NCBI RefSeq assembly: GCF_015645445.1 | Contig: NZ_JADOGI010000026.1 | Location: 1 to 64,000 of the forward strand | Direction: 5' to 3' | From: Nonomuraea cypriaca | GTDB taxonomy: Bacteria > Actinomycetota > Actinomycetes > Streptosporangiales > Streptosporangiaceae | DNA: 64,000 bases | Part shown: in pieces, positions 56,328 through 64,000 of the stretch | Numbering within the stretch: position 1 is the stretch's first letter | How the letters are laid out: each line of letters opens with the position of its first letter | The notes under the pieces: model-generated | The model's input: the letters and a program-made list of their open reading frames with translations, nothing else | Told to the model about the DNA's origin: nothing | Database searches by the model: none | Program-made: the position numbers and the translations under genes

Positions 56328-59015
56328 TTACGATTTGGCCGCCGGCTTCTTGGCGGGAGCCTTTTTCGCCGGGGCCTTCCTCGTGGTCTTCTTGGGCGCG
56401 GGCGCCCGCTCACGACGCTCGGCCAGCAACTCGGCCGCCCGCTCGATCGTGATGTCCTCGACCGTGTCACCCTTGCGCAGCGAGGCGTTCGTCTCCCCAT
56501 CGGTCACATAGGGCCCGAAACGTCCCTCCTTCACCACGACGGGCTTCTTGGAGTTGGGGTCGTCACCCAGCTCGCGCAGCGGCGCCGCGGCCGCGGCACG
56601 CCCCCGCCCGCGCGGCTTGGGCTGCGCGAACAGCTCCTTCGCCTGCTCGATCGTGACCGTCAGCAGGTCCTCCTCGGAGGTCAGCGAACGAGAGTCGGTC
56701 CCCTTCTTCAGGTAGGGGCCGAACTTCCCGTTGAACGCCACCACCTCCTCGCCCTCCAGCTCGCCCACGACCCTGGGGATCGACAGCAGCCTGAGCGCGT
56801 CCTCCAGCGTGATGGTGTCCAGCGACATCGTCTTGAACAGTGAACTGGTACGCGGCTTCGGCACGTCGGCCTTCTTCGTCCGCCGCTTCGGCGTCTCCTC
56901 CTCCGACGGCTCGGGCAGGACCTCCGTGACATAGGGCCCGTACCGGCCGTCCTTGGCCACGATCATGTGCCCGCTCACCGGGTCGTGCCCCAGCTCACGG
57001 TCGCCCGTGGGCCGCGAGAACAGCTCCTCCGCCTTGTCCGCGGTCAGCTCGTCGGGCGTCATGTCCTCGGGCACGTTGACCCGGGCACCGTCCCTGTCGA
57101 GGTAGGGGCCGTACCGGCCGACGCGCAGGACGATGTCCGTCCCCTTGATCGGGAAGGAGCTGATCTCCTTGGCGTCGATGTCGCCCAGGTCGGTGACCAT
57201 CTCCTTCAGGCCCTCGTCGCCGTCCGCGCCGTAGTAGAAGCGCTGCAGCTCCGGCACCCGCTCCGCCCGGTCGTTGGCGATGTCGTCGAGCACCTTCTCC
57301 ATGTCGGCCGTGAAGTCGTAGTCGACCAGGTTGCCGAAATGCTGTTCCAGCAGGTTGACCACGGCGAACGCCAGGAACGACGGCACCAGCGCCGTGCCCT
57401 TCTTGAACACGTAGCCGCGATCGAGGATCGTCCCCAGGATCGAGGCGTACGTCGAAGGCCGCCCGATCTCCCGATCCTCCAGCTCCTTGACCAGCGACGC
57501 CTCGGTGTAACGCGCGGGCGGCTTGGTCGAGTGACCGGCCACGTCGAGCCTGGTCACGCTCAGCGTGTCGCCCTCGGCCAGGTTCGGCAGCCGCTTCTCG
57601 GAGTCGTCGCGGTCGGTCGACGGGTCGTCGGACCCCTCGACGTACGCCTTGAGGAACCCGTAGAACGTGATCGTCCGGCCGGACGCGCTGAACTCGACGT
57701 TCTCGCCCGACGACGACCTGCCGCCCACCTTCACCGTGACCGACTCGCCGACCGCGTCCTTCATCTGCGAGGACACCGTACGCTGCCAGATCAGCTCGTA
57801 GAGCCGGAACATGTCGCCGGACAGCCCGGTCTCGCCCGGCGTGCGGAACTCCTCGCCGGACGGCCTGATCGCCTCGTGCGCCTCCTGCGCGCTCTTGACC
57901 TTGCTGCTGTAGACGCGAGGCTTGTCCGGAACGTACTGGGCGCCGTACAACTTGATCGCCTGCGAGCGCGCGGCCGTCACCGCCGTCTCCGACAGCGTGA
58001 TGCTGTCGGTACGCATGTAGGTGATGAAGCCGTTCTCATAGAGCCGCTGCGCGACCTGCATCGTGTACTTCGCGGAGAACCCCAGCTTCCTGCTGGCCTC
58101 CTGCTGCAACGTGGTGGTACGGAACGGGGCGTACGGCTTACGCGTGTACGGCTTGCGCTCGACGGTCTTGACCCCGAACGACGCCCCCCGCAGCCGGCTC
58201 GCCAGCTCGCCCGCGGCCGCCTCGGACAGGTGCAGCACGTCGGCGTTCTTGAGCAGGCCTGTGCTGGCGAAGTCGCGGCCCTGTGCCACCCGCTTGCCGT
58301 CGACCAGGGTCAGCGTCGCGGTGAAGTCACGCGGCCGCTCCTCCGCCTTGCCGGTGTCGAAGAGCGCCTGCAGATCCCAGTAGTGGGCGGCGGTGAACGC
58401 CATGCGCTCCCGCTCGCGCTCCACCACCAGCCTGGTCGCCACGGACTGCACCCGGCCCGCCGACAGGCGGGGCTTGACCTTCTTCCACAGCACGGGGCTG
58501 ACCTCGTAGCCGTAGAGCCGGTCGAGGATGCGCCTGGTCTCCTGGGCGTCCACCAGGCGCAGGTTGAGGTCGCGCGGGTTGGCCAGGGCCACCTGGATGG
58601 CCTGCGGGGTGATCTCGTGGAACACCATGCGGTGCACGGGGACCTTGGGCTTGAGCACCTCTCGCAGGTGCCAGGCGATGGCCTCGCCCTCGCGGTCCTC
58701 GTCCGTGGCCAGATAGAGCTCGTCGGCGTCCTTCAACAGCTGCCGCAGCTTGTTGACCTGCGATCGCTTGTCCGGGTTGACGACGTACAGCGGCTCGAAC
58801 TCGTGCTCGACATTGACCCCGAGACGCGCCCATGGCGCCCCCTTGTACTTCTCGGGAATGTCGTCGGCCTTCTCCGGCAGGTCGCGGATGTGACCGATGC
58901 TCGATTCGACGATGTAGCCGCGCCCGGCAAGGTACCCGGCGATCGTCTTCGCCTTGGCAGGCGACTCGACGATCACCAGGCGTGTTCCGCCGGCGCTGCC
59001 GTTCTTGGCTGGCAC
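56328..59015 (-). CDS. topA: DNA topoisomerase I
   Basis: An 895-residue type IA topoisomerase. TOPRIM start RLVIVESPAKAKTIAGYLAG, TDEDREGEAIAWHL acidic triad, active Tyr in NGFITYMRTDSITLS, then the zinc-free actinobacterial C-terminus with four Toprim C-repeats (RYGPYLDRDG, RYGPYVTEV, KFGPYLKKG, RFGPYVTDG) and a Lys/Ala/Pro tail (KKTTRKAPAKKAPAKK). It removes negative supercoils. Essential in actinobacteria. Start ATG is directly in front of the conserved motif. Confidence 0.97.
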   Translation of the reverse strand: MPAKNGSAGGTRLVIVESPAKAKTIAGYLAGRGYIVESSIGHIRDLPEKADDIPEKYKGAPWARLGVNVEHEFEPLYVVNPDKRSQVNKLRQLLKDADELYLATDEDREGEAIAWHLREVLKPKVPVHRMVFHEITPQAIQVALANPRDLNLRLVDAQETRRILDRLYGYEVSPVLWKKVKPRLSAGRVQSVATRLVVERERERMAFTAAHYWDLQALFDTGKAEERPRDFTATLTLVDGKRVAQGRDFASTGLLKNADVLHLSEAAAGELASRLRGASFGVKTVERKPYTRKPYAPFRTTTLQQEASRKLGFSAKYTMQVAQRLYENGFITYMRTDSITLSETAVTAARSQAIKLYGAQYVPDKPRVYSSKVKSAQEAHEAIRPSGEEFRTPGETGLSGDMFRLYELIWQRTVSSQMKDAVGESVTVKVGGRSSSGENVEFSASGRTITFYGFLKAYVEGSDDPSTDRDDSEKRLPNLAEGDTLSVTRLDVAGHSTKPPARYTEASLVKELEDREIGRPSTYASILGTILDRGYVFKKGTALVPSFLAFAVVNLLEQHFGNLVDYDFTADMEKVLDDIANDRAERVPELQRFYYGADGDEGLKEMVTDLGDIDAKEISSFPIKGTDIVLRVGRYGPYLDRDGARVNVPEDMTPDELTADKAEELFSRPTGDRELGHDPVSGHMIVAKDGRYGPYVTEVLPEPSEEETPKRRTKKADVPKPRTSSLFKTMSLDTITLEDALRLLSIPRVVGELEGEEVVAFNGKFGPYLKKGTDSRSLTSEEDLLTVTIEQAKELFAQPKPRGRGRAAAAAPLRELGDDPNSKKPVVVKEGRFGPYVTDGETNASLRKGDTVEDITIERAAELLAERRERAPAPKKTTRKAPAKKAPAKKPAAKS

Positions 59016-59206
59016 GCTGCTTCCTACCTCGCTGTTCGCTCGCGAATCCCCCTGAGCCGTGAGTCGGCACAGACTGAAAGGTAACCCGACTCGCGGAAAT
59101 TTCCTTCCCCCGGGCTACCCACTAGCTTCCGGGTCCACCCACAAGCACGCAGAATAAGGCCCATCGAGCGGCATGGCGCCCTGACTCACCCTGGAGACTA
59201 ATCGTT

Positions 59207-59392
59207 GTGCTCGACTACTCCTACATGGATATCTTCATTCCGCGCGACCTCACTCGCGAAGCAGCACGTCAGCTGCTGACCGAACACGCAGAGTACGGTC
59301 AGTGGGAGCTGGCGCGGGTCCGCGTGCACCCTGACGGCAGCCGTCACGTACGGCTACGCCGCAAGGTCATGCGGGTACGCAGCACGCTGTGA
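59207..59392 (+). CDS. DUF5703 family protein
   Basis: A 61-residue protein from GTG with GGAG upstream. EAARQLLTEHAEYGQWELAR and PDGSRHVRLRRKV match the DUF5703 pattern, a small actinobacterial family of unknown function. Divergent from topA and followed by a terminator. Confidence 0.9.
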   Translation: MLDYSYMDIFIPRDLTREAARQLLTEHAEYGQWELARVRVHPDGSRHVRLRRKVMRVRSTL

Positions 59393-59403
59393 ACGCGGAC
59401 AAC

Positions 59404-59444
59404 GCTTTGCCCGCCCCGGGCCGCGCCCCCGGAACGGGCAAAGC
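59404..59444 (+). terminator. Hairpin terminator after DUF5703 gene
   Basis: GCTTTGCCCG/CGGGCAAAGC stem with inner CCCCGGG/CCCCCGG pairing, followed by ATCTAT. Functions probably in both directions, between convergent genes. Confidence 0.65.
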
Positions 59445-59532
59445 ATCTATCGCTGACTACTCATGGATGCGAGCAGTAGCCGTACCTTGTATATGTACTT
59501 CCTGAATCCTGTGCTTCTGGATCTCCCCAAAC

Positions 59533-61344
59533 CTACTTCCGGCCGAACCGGAACCGGCGGGCCGTCGCGAAGAGCGTCGCCGAGACGGCGAACATCGAGC
59601 CGAGGACGAGGGCGAGCAGCGAGTTCGCGTTCATCCCTGTGACGCCGGCGGGCTGAGCGGCGCTCATCAGGCCGAGGCCGGCGAGCGGCAGGGACTCGGC
59701 GGTCGAGGTGATCGTGTCGCCGACCGGGGTTGAGCCGAGCAGATCGGTGGCCGGCTCCAGCACGGGGTCCGGCCGCTCGGGGACCGGGCGGTTCTTGGGT
59801 GTGGGCGACGACGCGGCGAGGTGCTTCGGCAGGATCGGAGACTGCCCCAGGCCGGGCAGCTCGGGCAGATGCGGCAGCCCGAACGACTTGGAGGCTTCGC
59901 CGAAGCCCTTGGCGGTGCCCTCGAAGAAGGGCTGCGCGTTCATGCCCGCGCCCTGCACCGGATGGGTGACGTTGCCGAGGCTCTGCAGCCCGCCCAGGGC
60001 CGGGACGACCGGCAGCATGGGCAGCAGCGCGCCCTTGGCGGCCACCGGCTTGCCGAGGACGCCGAGGCGGCCGTTCTGGTGAAGGCTCCCGTGTCCTGCC
60101 CGGCCGGGGTTCGCCCCGCCGAGGCAGCCGGCCGCGGCGTCACCCAGAACGGCGGCGGCATTGCCGCAGACGTTGATCGGAGCGGTGATCGGCGCCACGA
60201 TCTGGTTGCCGCTCAGCACCCCGGCCTGCCCGGACGTGTGGTTGCCGCCCGCGCCGCGACCGGCGTTCTTCACGTGGGCGCCGCCCTTGCACCCGGCGAA
60301 CGCGCGGCCGAGCACGGCCGCGGCGTTGCCGCAGACGTTGATCGGAGCGGTGATCGGCGCGATGACCTGGTTGCCGCTCAGCACCCCGGCCTGCCCCGAC
60401 GTACGGTTGCCGCCCGCGCCCGAGCCGCCGTTCTCGACCGCCGCGCCGCCGCTGCATCCAGCGATCGCGTTTCCCACGGCGTTGCCGCAGACGTCGACGG
60501 GCAGGCTGATCGGGGCGATCACCTGGTTGCCGCTGCCGGCCCCGAAGCGCCCGTCGGTGTCGTTGCCCGACGATCCCGCGGCCATGTGGCGGCTCTGATA
60601 AGCGCGCCCCGGCCCGCCGTTGGTGACGCTCGCACCGCCCTTGCAGCCCGCGAACGCGCGCCCGACCGCCGCCACCGCGTTGCCGCAGATGTTCACCGGC
60701 AGGCTGATGGGCGCGATGATTTGGTTGCCGCCCAGCACGCTCGCGTCGCCGGACGTACGGTTACCGCCCGCACCACCCCTGCCCTGATTGCGAACGGTCG
60801 CGCCGCCCTTGCAGCCCGCCGTCGCGCCGCCGAAGATCGCCACCGCGTTGCCGCAGGCGTTGATGGGCGCGCTGATCGGCGCGACGACCTGGTTGCCGCC
60901 CAGCACACTGGCGTCGCCGGACGTACGGTTACCGCCCGCACCACCCCTGCCCTGATTGCGAACGGTCGCGCCGCCCTTACAGCCCGCGTCGGAGCTCCCG
61001 ATCAGGGAGAGGGCGTTGCCGCAGGCGTTGATCGGCGCGCTGATCGGCGCGGTGATCTGGTTGCCGCCGAGGATGCTCGCGTTGCCCGACGTCCTGTTGG
61101 AGCCGCCGCCCGCGCTCTGGTTCACGACGTCGGCGCCGCCCTGGGAGGAGGCCTCCGACGAGCCGATCGCGGCGATGGAGTTGCCGCTGATGTCGATGGG
61201 CAGCGAGATCGGCAGGTCGATCTGGTTGCCGCCGCCGATGGAACCGTCGCCGGAGGTGTCCGCGAGGGCGGTGCCGCCGCCGAGCGACATGACCGCGACC
61301 GCGAGAAGGGCCGCGGGAGTAGATGCCTTTGCCCACGTACGCAT
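59533..61344 (-). CDS. Multi-repeat long chaplin
   Basis: A 603-residue secreted surface protein. ATG at 61344 has AAGGAG seven bases upstream and gives a signal peptide (MRTWAKASTPAALLAVAVMS, LGGGTALA-DTSG). Seven chaplin-type repeats follow (pattern GGNQIxAPISxPINxCGNAxxxxG...AGCKGG). The first lacks both Cys; the other six have a pair each, which in chaplins form a disulfide. A Pro/Leu-rich linker leads to a C-terminal membrane helix (SLLALVLGSMFAVSATLFAT) with RRFRFGRK, like a cell-wall sorting tail; AGVTG is a possible degenerate sortase motif. Chaplins coat aerial hyphae with amyloid. Most long chaplins have two repeats. Confidence 0.9.
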   Translation of the reverse strand: MRTWAKASTPAALLAVAVMSLGGGTALADTSGDGSIGGGNQIDLPISLPIDISGNSIAAIGSSEASSQGGADVVNQSAGGGSNRTSGNASILGGNQITAPISAPINACGNALSLIGSSDAGCKGGATVRNQGRGGAGGNRTSGDASVLGGNQVVAPISAPINACGNAVAIFGGATAGCKGGATVRNQGRGGAGGNRTSGDASVLGGNQIIAPISLPVNICGNAVAAVGRAFAGCKGGASVTNGGPGRAYQSRHMAAGSSGNDTDGRFGAGSGNQVIAPISLPVDVCGNAVGNAIAGCSGGAAVENGGSGAGGNRTSGQAGVLSGNQVIAPITAPINVCGNAAAVLGRAFAGCKGGAHVKNAGRGAGGNHTSGQAGVLSGNQIVAPITAPINVCGNAAAVLGDAAAGCLGGANPGRAGHGSLHQNGRLGVLGKPVAAKGALLPMLPVVPALGGLQSLGNVTHPVQGAGMNAQPFFEGTAKGFGEASKSFGLPHLPELPGLGQSPILPKHLAASSPTPKNRPVPERPDPVLEPATDLLGSTPVGDTITSTAESLPLAGLGLMSAAQPAGVTGMNANSLLALVLGSMFAVSATLFATARRFRFGRK

Positions 61345-61550
61345 GAGAATGCTCCTTGTGGCTCTAGGGGGATTACCTGAACGGTTCGCAGGCATGCCGA
61401 GGCCGTCGCGAGATGATCGCGCACAGCGGTGACCCCGGGTTCGCGAACCTGATGGAACTGACGTGTTCACCCGCCGGCGGAGGGGATTCCGGCCGCGCTC
61501 CGCCGCTGTTCTCGGCCGTTGCTCAGGGCCGATGGATGTATGGGGCGGGA

Positions 61551-62333
61551 TCAGTCAGGAGAGAAAGAAGGGTCGTCCGCCGCTGTGCGGACGACGGGGG
61601 GAAGCACGCACGCCAGGAAGGCGCGCTGAACCTGGAGCCGCGGGTCGAAGACGGACCTCGCGACATCCCCCGCAGCGGGCCCGAACGGGCCGCTGCCACC
61701 GCCATTGGGCACCAAGCCATTGGTGTCCAGGATCTTTCCGGCGGTGGACGGTGCTGGCAGGCCAGGATCCTGCTGGCTGTTGAGCCCGTCGACCGTGCGC
61801 CCGGCCATCGCTTCGGCGTTGTCCGAAGCCGCGCTGTGCTGAGTGCCGGTGAGGGCGCGGGATGTGGTGCCTCCGGCCGCCTGGCCGGCGTTCTCATCCA
61901 CCTCGGTGACACTCGCGTGCGCCTCGGTGGCGTTCGCATCCGCCTCGGTGACACTTGCGGGCGCCTCGGTGGTACTCGCGGGCGCCTGGTTGGCTTCCGT
62001 GTCCGCCTCGATGGCGTTTGCGGTTGCCTGGGTGACTTCCGCGTTCGTCTCAGTGGCGCTCGTGGGCGCCTGGTTGGCGCTCGCGGCTCCCTCTGCGGCG
62101 TTCGCGGCCGCCGGGGCGGCGGTGAGTGTGCCGAACAGGACGGCGAACAGCCAACCGGCGGCCACCAGGGCCCCGATCCCGGCTGCCCGCACGACGAGCC
62201 GACGGGCACCGGCCGCGAACCGCGCCATCCGGTCAACCCGATCGGCAGTCGCGTTCTGCCCCGGGACGGTCACGGGCAGACGGTGGGCAGGGAGGGTCGT
62301 CGACCCCCACTGCCGCACCGCCGCGCGCGCCAC
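61551..62333 (-). CDS. Ala/Thr/Glu-rich membrane protein next to chaplin
   Basis: A 260-residue protein from GTG at 62333 with GGGAGG upstream. One membrane helix or signal anchor (GIGALVAAGWLFAVLFGTLT, residues about 52-71) precedes a repetitive region (TEAPASVTEADANATEAHAS type, residues about 90-150) and a low-complexity end. It is 206 bp upstream of the chaplin on the same strand. The Thr/Glu repeats suggest a wall-spanning stalk. No domain recognised. Confidence 0.7.
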   Translation of the reverse strand: MARAAVRQWGSTTLPAHRLPVTVPGQNATADRVDRMARFAAGARRLVVRAAGIGALVAAGWLFAVLFGTLTAAPAAANAAEGAASANQAPTSATETNAEVTQATANAIEADTEANQAPASTTEAPASVTEADANATEAHASVTEVDENAGQAAGGTTSRALTGTQHSAASDNAEAMAGRTVDGLNSQQDPGLPAPSTAGKILDTNGLVPNGGGSGPFGPAAGDVARSVFDPRLQVQRAFLACVLPPVVRTAADDPSFSPD

Positions 62334-62672
62334 GTGACCTCCCGCGTTTCCAGAACCGGCCTCAGCTCGTGAGGCCGGTCCATGGACTCACCCCTCAACG
62401 GTCCGTAACCGTAGCAGCACCCATGGTTGCCGCAAGGCCTTTTCACCTGGGACCCAGAAATTCACCAAGCCCCCGCCGACCAAACCCCCCGCAATCACCC
62501 CAAGGGCCCCGGCGCTCCGCCATGAGACACCCATCAGGAGCCCCCGGCCCCGCCATCCCGGCCTGCCGCTGCACCGCCGAAGAGCGGACCGATTCTTGGT
62601 ATGACGCACTCCTCAGAGTTTGCTAACCTTACTGAGCCGACGCGGGATGACGGTCTCGCGTGCAGGCACCAA
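62334..62672. other. 339-bp spacer before tRNA-Leu
   Basis: No supported gene. It holds the GGGAGG ribosome site of the leftward gene and probably the promoters of both neighbours. Short frames here have no ribosome site. Confidence 0.5.
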
Positions 62673-62761
62673 GTCCGGGTGGCGGAATAGGCAGACGCGC
62701 TAGCTTGAGGTGCTAGTGCCCAGTGATGGGCATGGGGGTTCAAGTCCCCCCTCGGACACCA
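62673..62761 (+). tRNA. tRNA-Leu(GAG)
   Basis: Acceptor GTCCGGG/CTCGGAC, anticodon arm CTAGC-TTGAGGT-GCTAG with anticodon GAG, long variable arm TGCCCAGTGATGGGCA, T arm GGGGGTTCAAGTCCCCC, encoded CCA at 62759-62761. Confidence 0.97.
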
Positions 62762-62876
62762 AGATCATTCATAGGATCGCATAGATATGCAAGATTGAGC
62801 CGATGCCCGAGACAGGTTTGTCCGGGCATTTCGCTTGTCTCGGTCGACTCAGTTATGGGTGCGCTGCATAGTCCTC

Positions 62877-62895
62877 CATGGGGGTTCGACTCGCC
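62877..62895 (+). repeat. T-arm-like partial repeat of tRNA-Leu
   Basis: CATGGGGGTTCGACTCGCC matches tRNA-Leu 62731-62749 at 16 of 19 positions, the first 11 identical. It lies between the tRNA and the recombinase pseudogene and could be a decayed attachment site, or chance resemblance to the universal T-arm consensus. Confidence 0.4.
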
Positions 62896-62904
62896 GGCCG
62901 GCCG

Positions 62905-64000
62905 TCACATCATGATGATGATGCTTTCGCCTCGGACAACGGTCACGAGCGCGGGGATATCCGGCTGGTAGGTGAACGTCAGACCCATCGAGCGGCACAT
63001 GGCGACCTGTCCGGCGAGGGCACGCGGGACGTCGATCATTTCCAGGTCGCTCCGGTTCTGTGATGCCGCGACGGCTCGGATGAGCAACGCGCCCAGGTGC
63101 TCGGCCACCTTGTCTTCACGGATGAAGACGTTGCGGTGATGCCCTTGACGACACCGGTAATTGGGCCGGTTGTTGGTCCATGACCCCTCCATGGACCGCT
63201 GACAGAAACCGCAGCGCAGCAGCCCCCTGAACACGTAGGCCCGCGATGTCCCGAGAATCACAGGGGCGACCTGGGCACGATCAAAGTTCTCCAGGCTGAC
63301 GATCGCAGGGTGGGCAGGACGGCGCGACCACACCCACGAAGACCCGGGATTGCCCCGCCTCACCTGGTGAACACCCACAGCGACATCACAGGGATCGACC
63401 AGCACCTCCGTCGTACGTTGCTTGTTCCACACCTGGTAACCGGTGTAGCGGGCGTTACACAGGATCGACAGCACGGTGCCGACCGTCCACATCTCGCCCG
63501 AGCGGTGAGAATTCCGCGAGCCGACGGACACGGAACCCGGTCAGCGTTGAGGGCGGCAACGATCCGTCCAGCGCCCAGCCCATCGAGCCGGAGCATGAAG
63601 ATCCTCCTCACCACCGCAGCCGCCGGCGGATCCAGAGCAAGCCGGTGAAGCCGTACCCCTGCGGCGGCCGGCTGCGGGCTGGGATGGGGTCCAGCATCGG
63701 CCAGCCGATACCCGTACGGCGGACGCCCGCCCAGGAACCGGCCCTCGAACTCGGTCTGGGCTGACATCGCGGCCCGAACCCTGACCTGGATCCGGCGGCG
63801 CTCGGTCTTGGAGATCCCCGCATACATCGACATGATGAGGTTGTGCGCCTCAGAGTCCGGATCAACGGGGCCGCCGATCTCCGGAACCCACAGCGGCACG
63901 CCGAAGTGGGCGAACAACGGAAAGTCAGGGCGTACTGATTGTCGTAGAAGACCCGCTGCGGTTCACCGATCACAACGGCGTCAAAGCCCCGTTCCGAGTC
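62905..64000 (-). pseudogene. Serine-recombinase pseudogene with two frameshifts, partial
   Basis: A large serine recombinase remnant; the N-terminus lies beyond the window. Three frames join: FDAVVIGEPQRVFYDNQYAL (to about 63925), then LFAHFGVPLWVPEIGGPVD ... YAGISKTERRRIQVRVRAAM (63917 to about 63540), then EMWTVGTVLSILCNARYTGY ... GLLRCGFCQRSMEGSWTNNR (63531 to 62905). The breaks are near 63920 and 63540. Recombinase zinc ribbon and coiled coil are still present. It sits 143 bp from tRNA-Leu, so it is likely the relic of an integrated element. Confidence 0.85.

Noticed and set aside
56967..59084. Plus-strand frame of about 705 codons
   Set aside because: Antisense shadow of topA, which has complete family motifs on the other strand.
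59821..61380. Plus-strand frame of about 519 codons with internal repeats
   Set aside because: Its repeats only mirror the chaplin repeats on the minus strand; no ribosome site or domain.
1..64000. CRISPR arrays and intact insertion sequences
   Set aside because: None seen: no regular repeat-spacer series and no transposase gene with terminal inverted repeats.

Overview
The window is GC-rich actinobacterial chromosome carrying the right-hand part of a temperate siphophage prophage (positions 1 to about 40,680) followed by host genes. GTG and TTG starts, a chaplin, a DUF5703 protein, an FxSxx-COOH (fxs) RiPP cluster and the gene order ricT-holB-MFS/tmk-topA suggest a mycelial actinomycete, most likely Streptosporangiales (Nonomuraea- or Streptosporangium-like). 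The genus is inference.

Prophage, right to left. A tyrosine integrase (39028-40608) abuts tRNA-Thr(CGU), the probable attachment gene, so the prophage runs leftward and its other end lies outside the window. Next come a divergent immunity switch (37.2-38.5 kb) packed with GACTC operators, then recombination and replication genes (YqaJ exonuclease, ERF annealing protein, RusA, a replication initiator with probable origin sequences inside it) and many small early genes. Six promoters of one family share a conserved dyad over the start site. A 2.2-kb island at 18987-21189 holds a helix-turn-helix protein, a tiny zinc-knuckle protein, a DNA cytosine-C5 methyltransferase and a CmoA-like carboxy-SAM synthase homologue. 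A DpdA-like protein lies at 26.9-27.7 kb and two exported or membrane morons at 23.4-25.4 kb. From 18175 leftward runs the late operon: terminase, portal, a minor capsid protein with an ADP-ribosyltransferase tail, scaffold, capsid, head-tail connectors, tail tube, frameshifted tail chaperones, tape measure, and a distal tail protein with a LamG head.

The most exciting candidate is the island. The methyltransferase has Arg instead of the almost invariant Asn in motif X (IGRAVPP), and the coupled next gene resembles the enzyme that makes carboxy-SAM. Together they suggest a natural phage system that writes 5-carboxymethylcytosine rather than 5-methylcytosine. This is inference from sequence and needs chemical proof.

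Host part. After an alpha/beta hydrolase comes the fxs cluster on the minus strand: precursor fxsA (49541-49717, ending FGNYI instead of FxSxx), radical SAM/SPASM-HExxH maturase fxsB, TIR-like fxsC, and a P-loop/TIR/NB-ARC/TPR protein fxsT. Then ricT-like PSP1, holB, an MFS-thymidylate kinase fusion, an XRE regulator, a metallophosphoesterase, topA, a DUF5703 protein, a seven-repeat chaplin, an Ala/Thr/Glu-rich membrane protein, tRNA-Leu(GAG) and a frameshifted serine-recombinase pseudogene that runs off the right edge.
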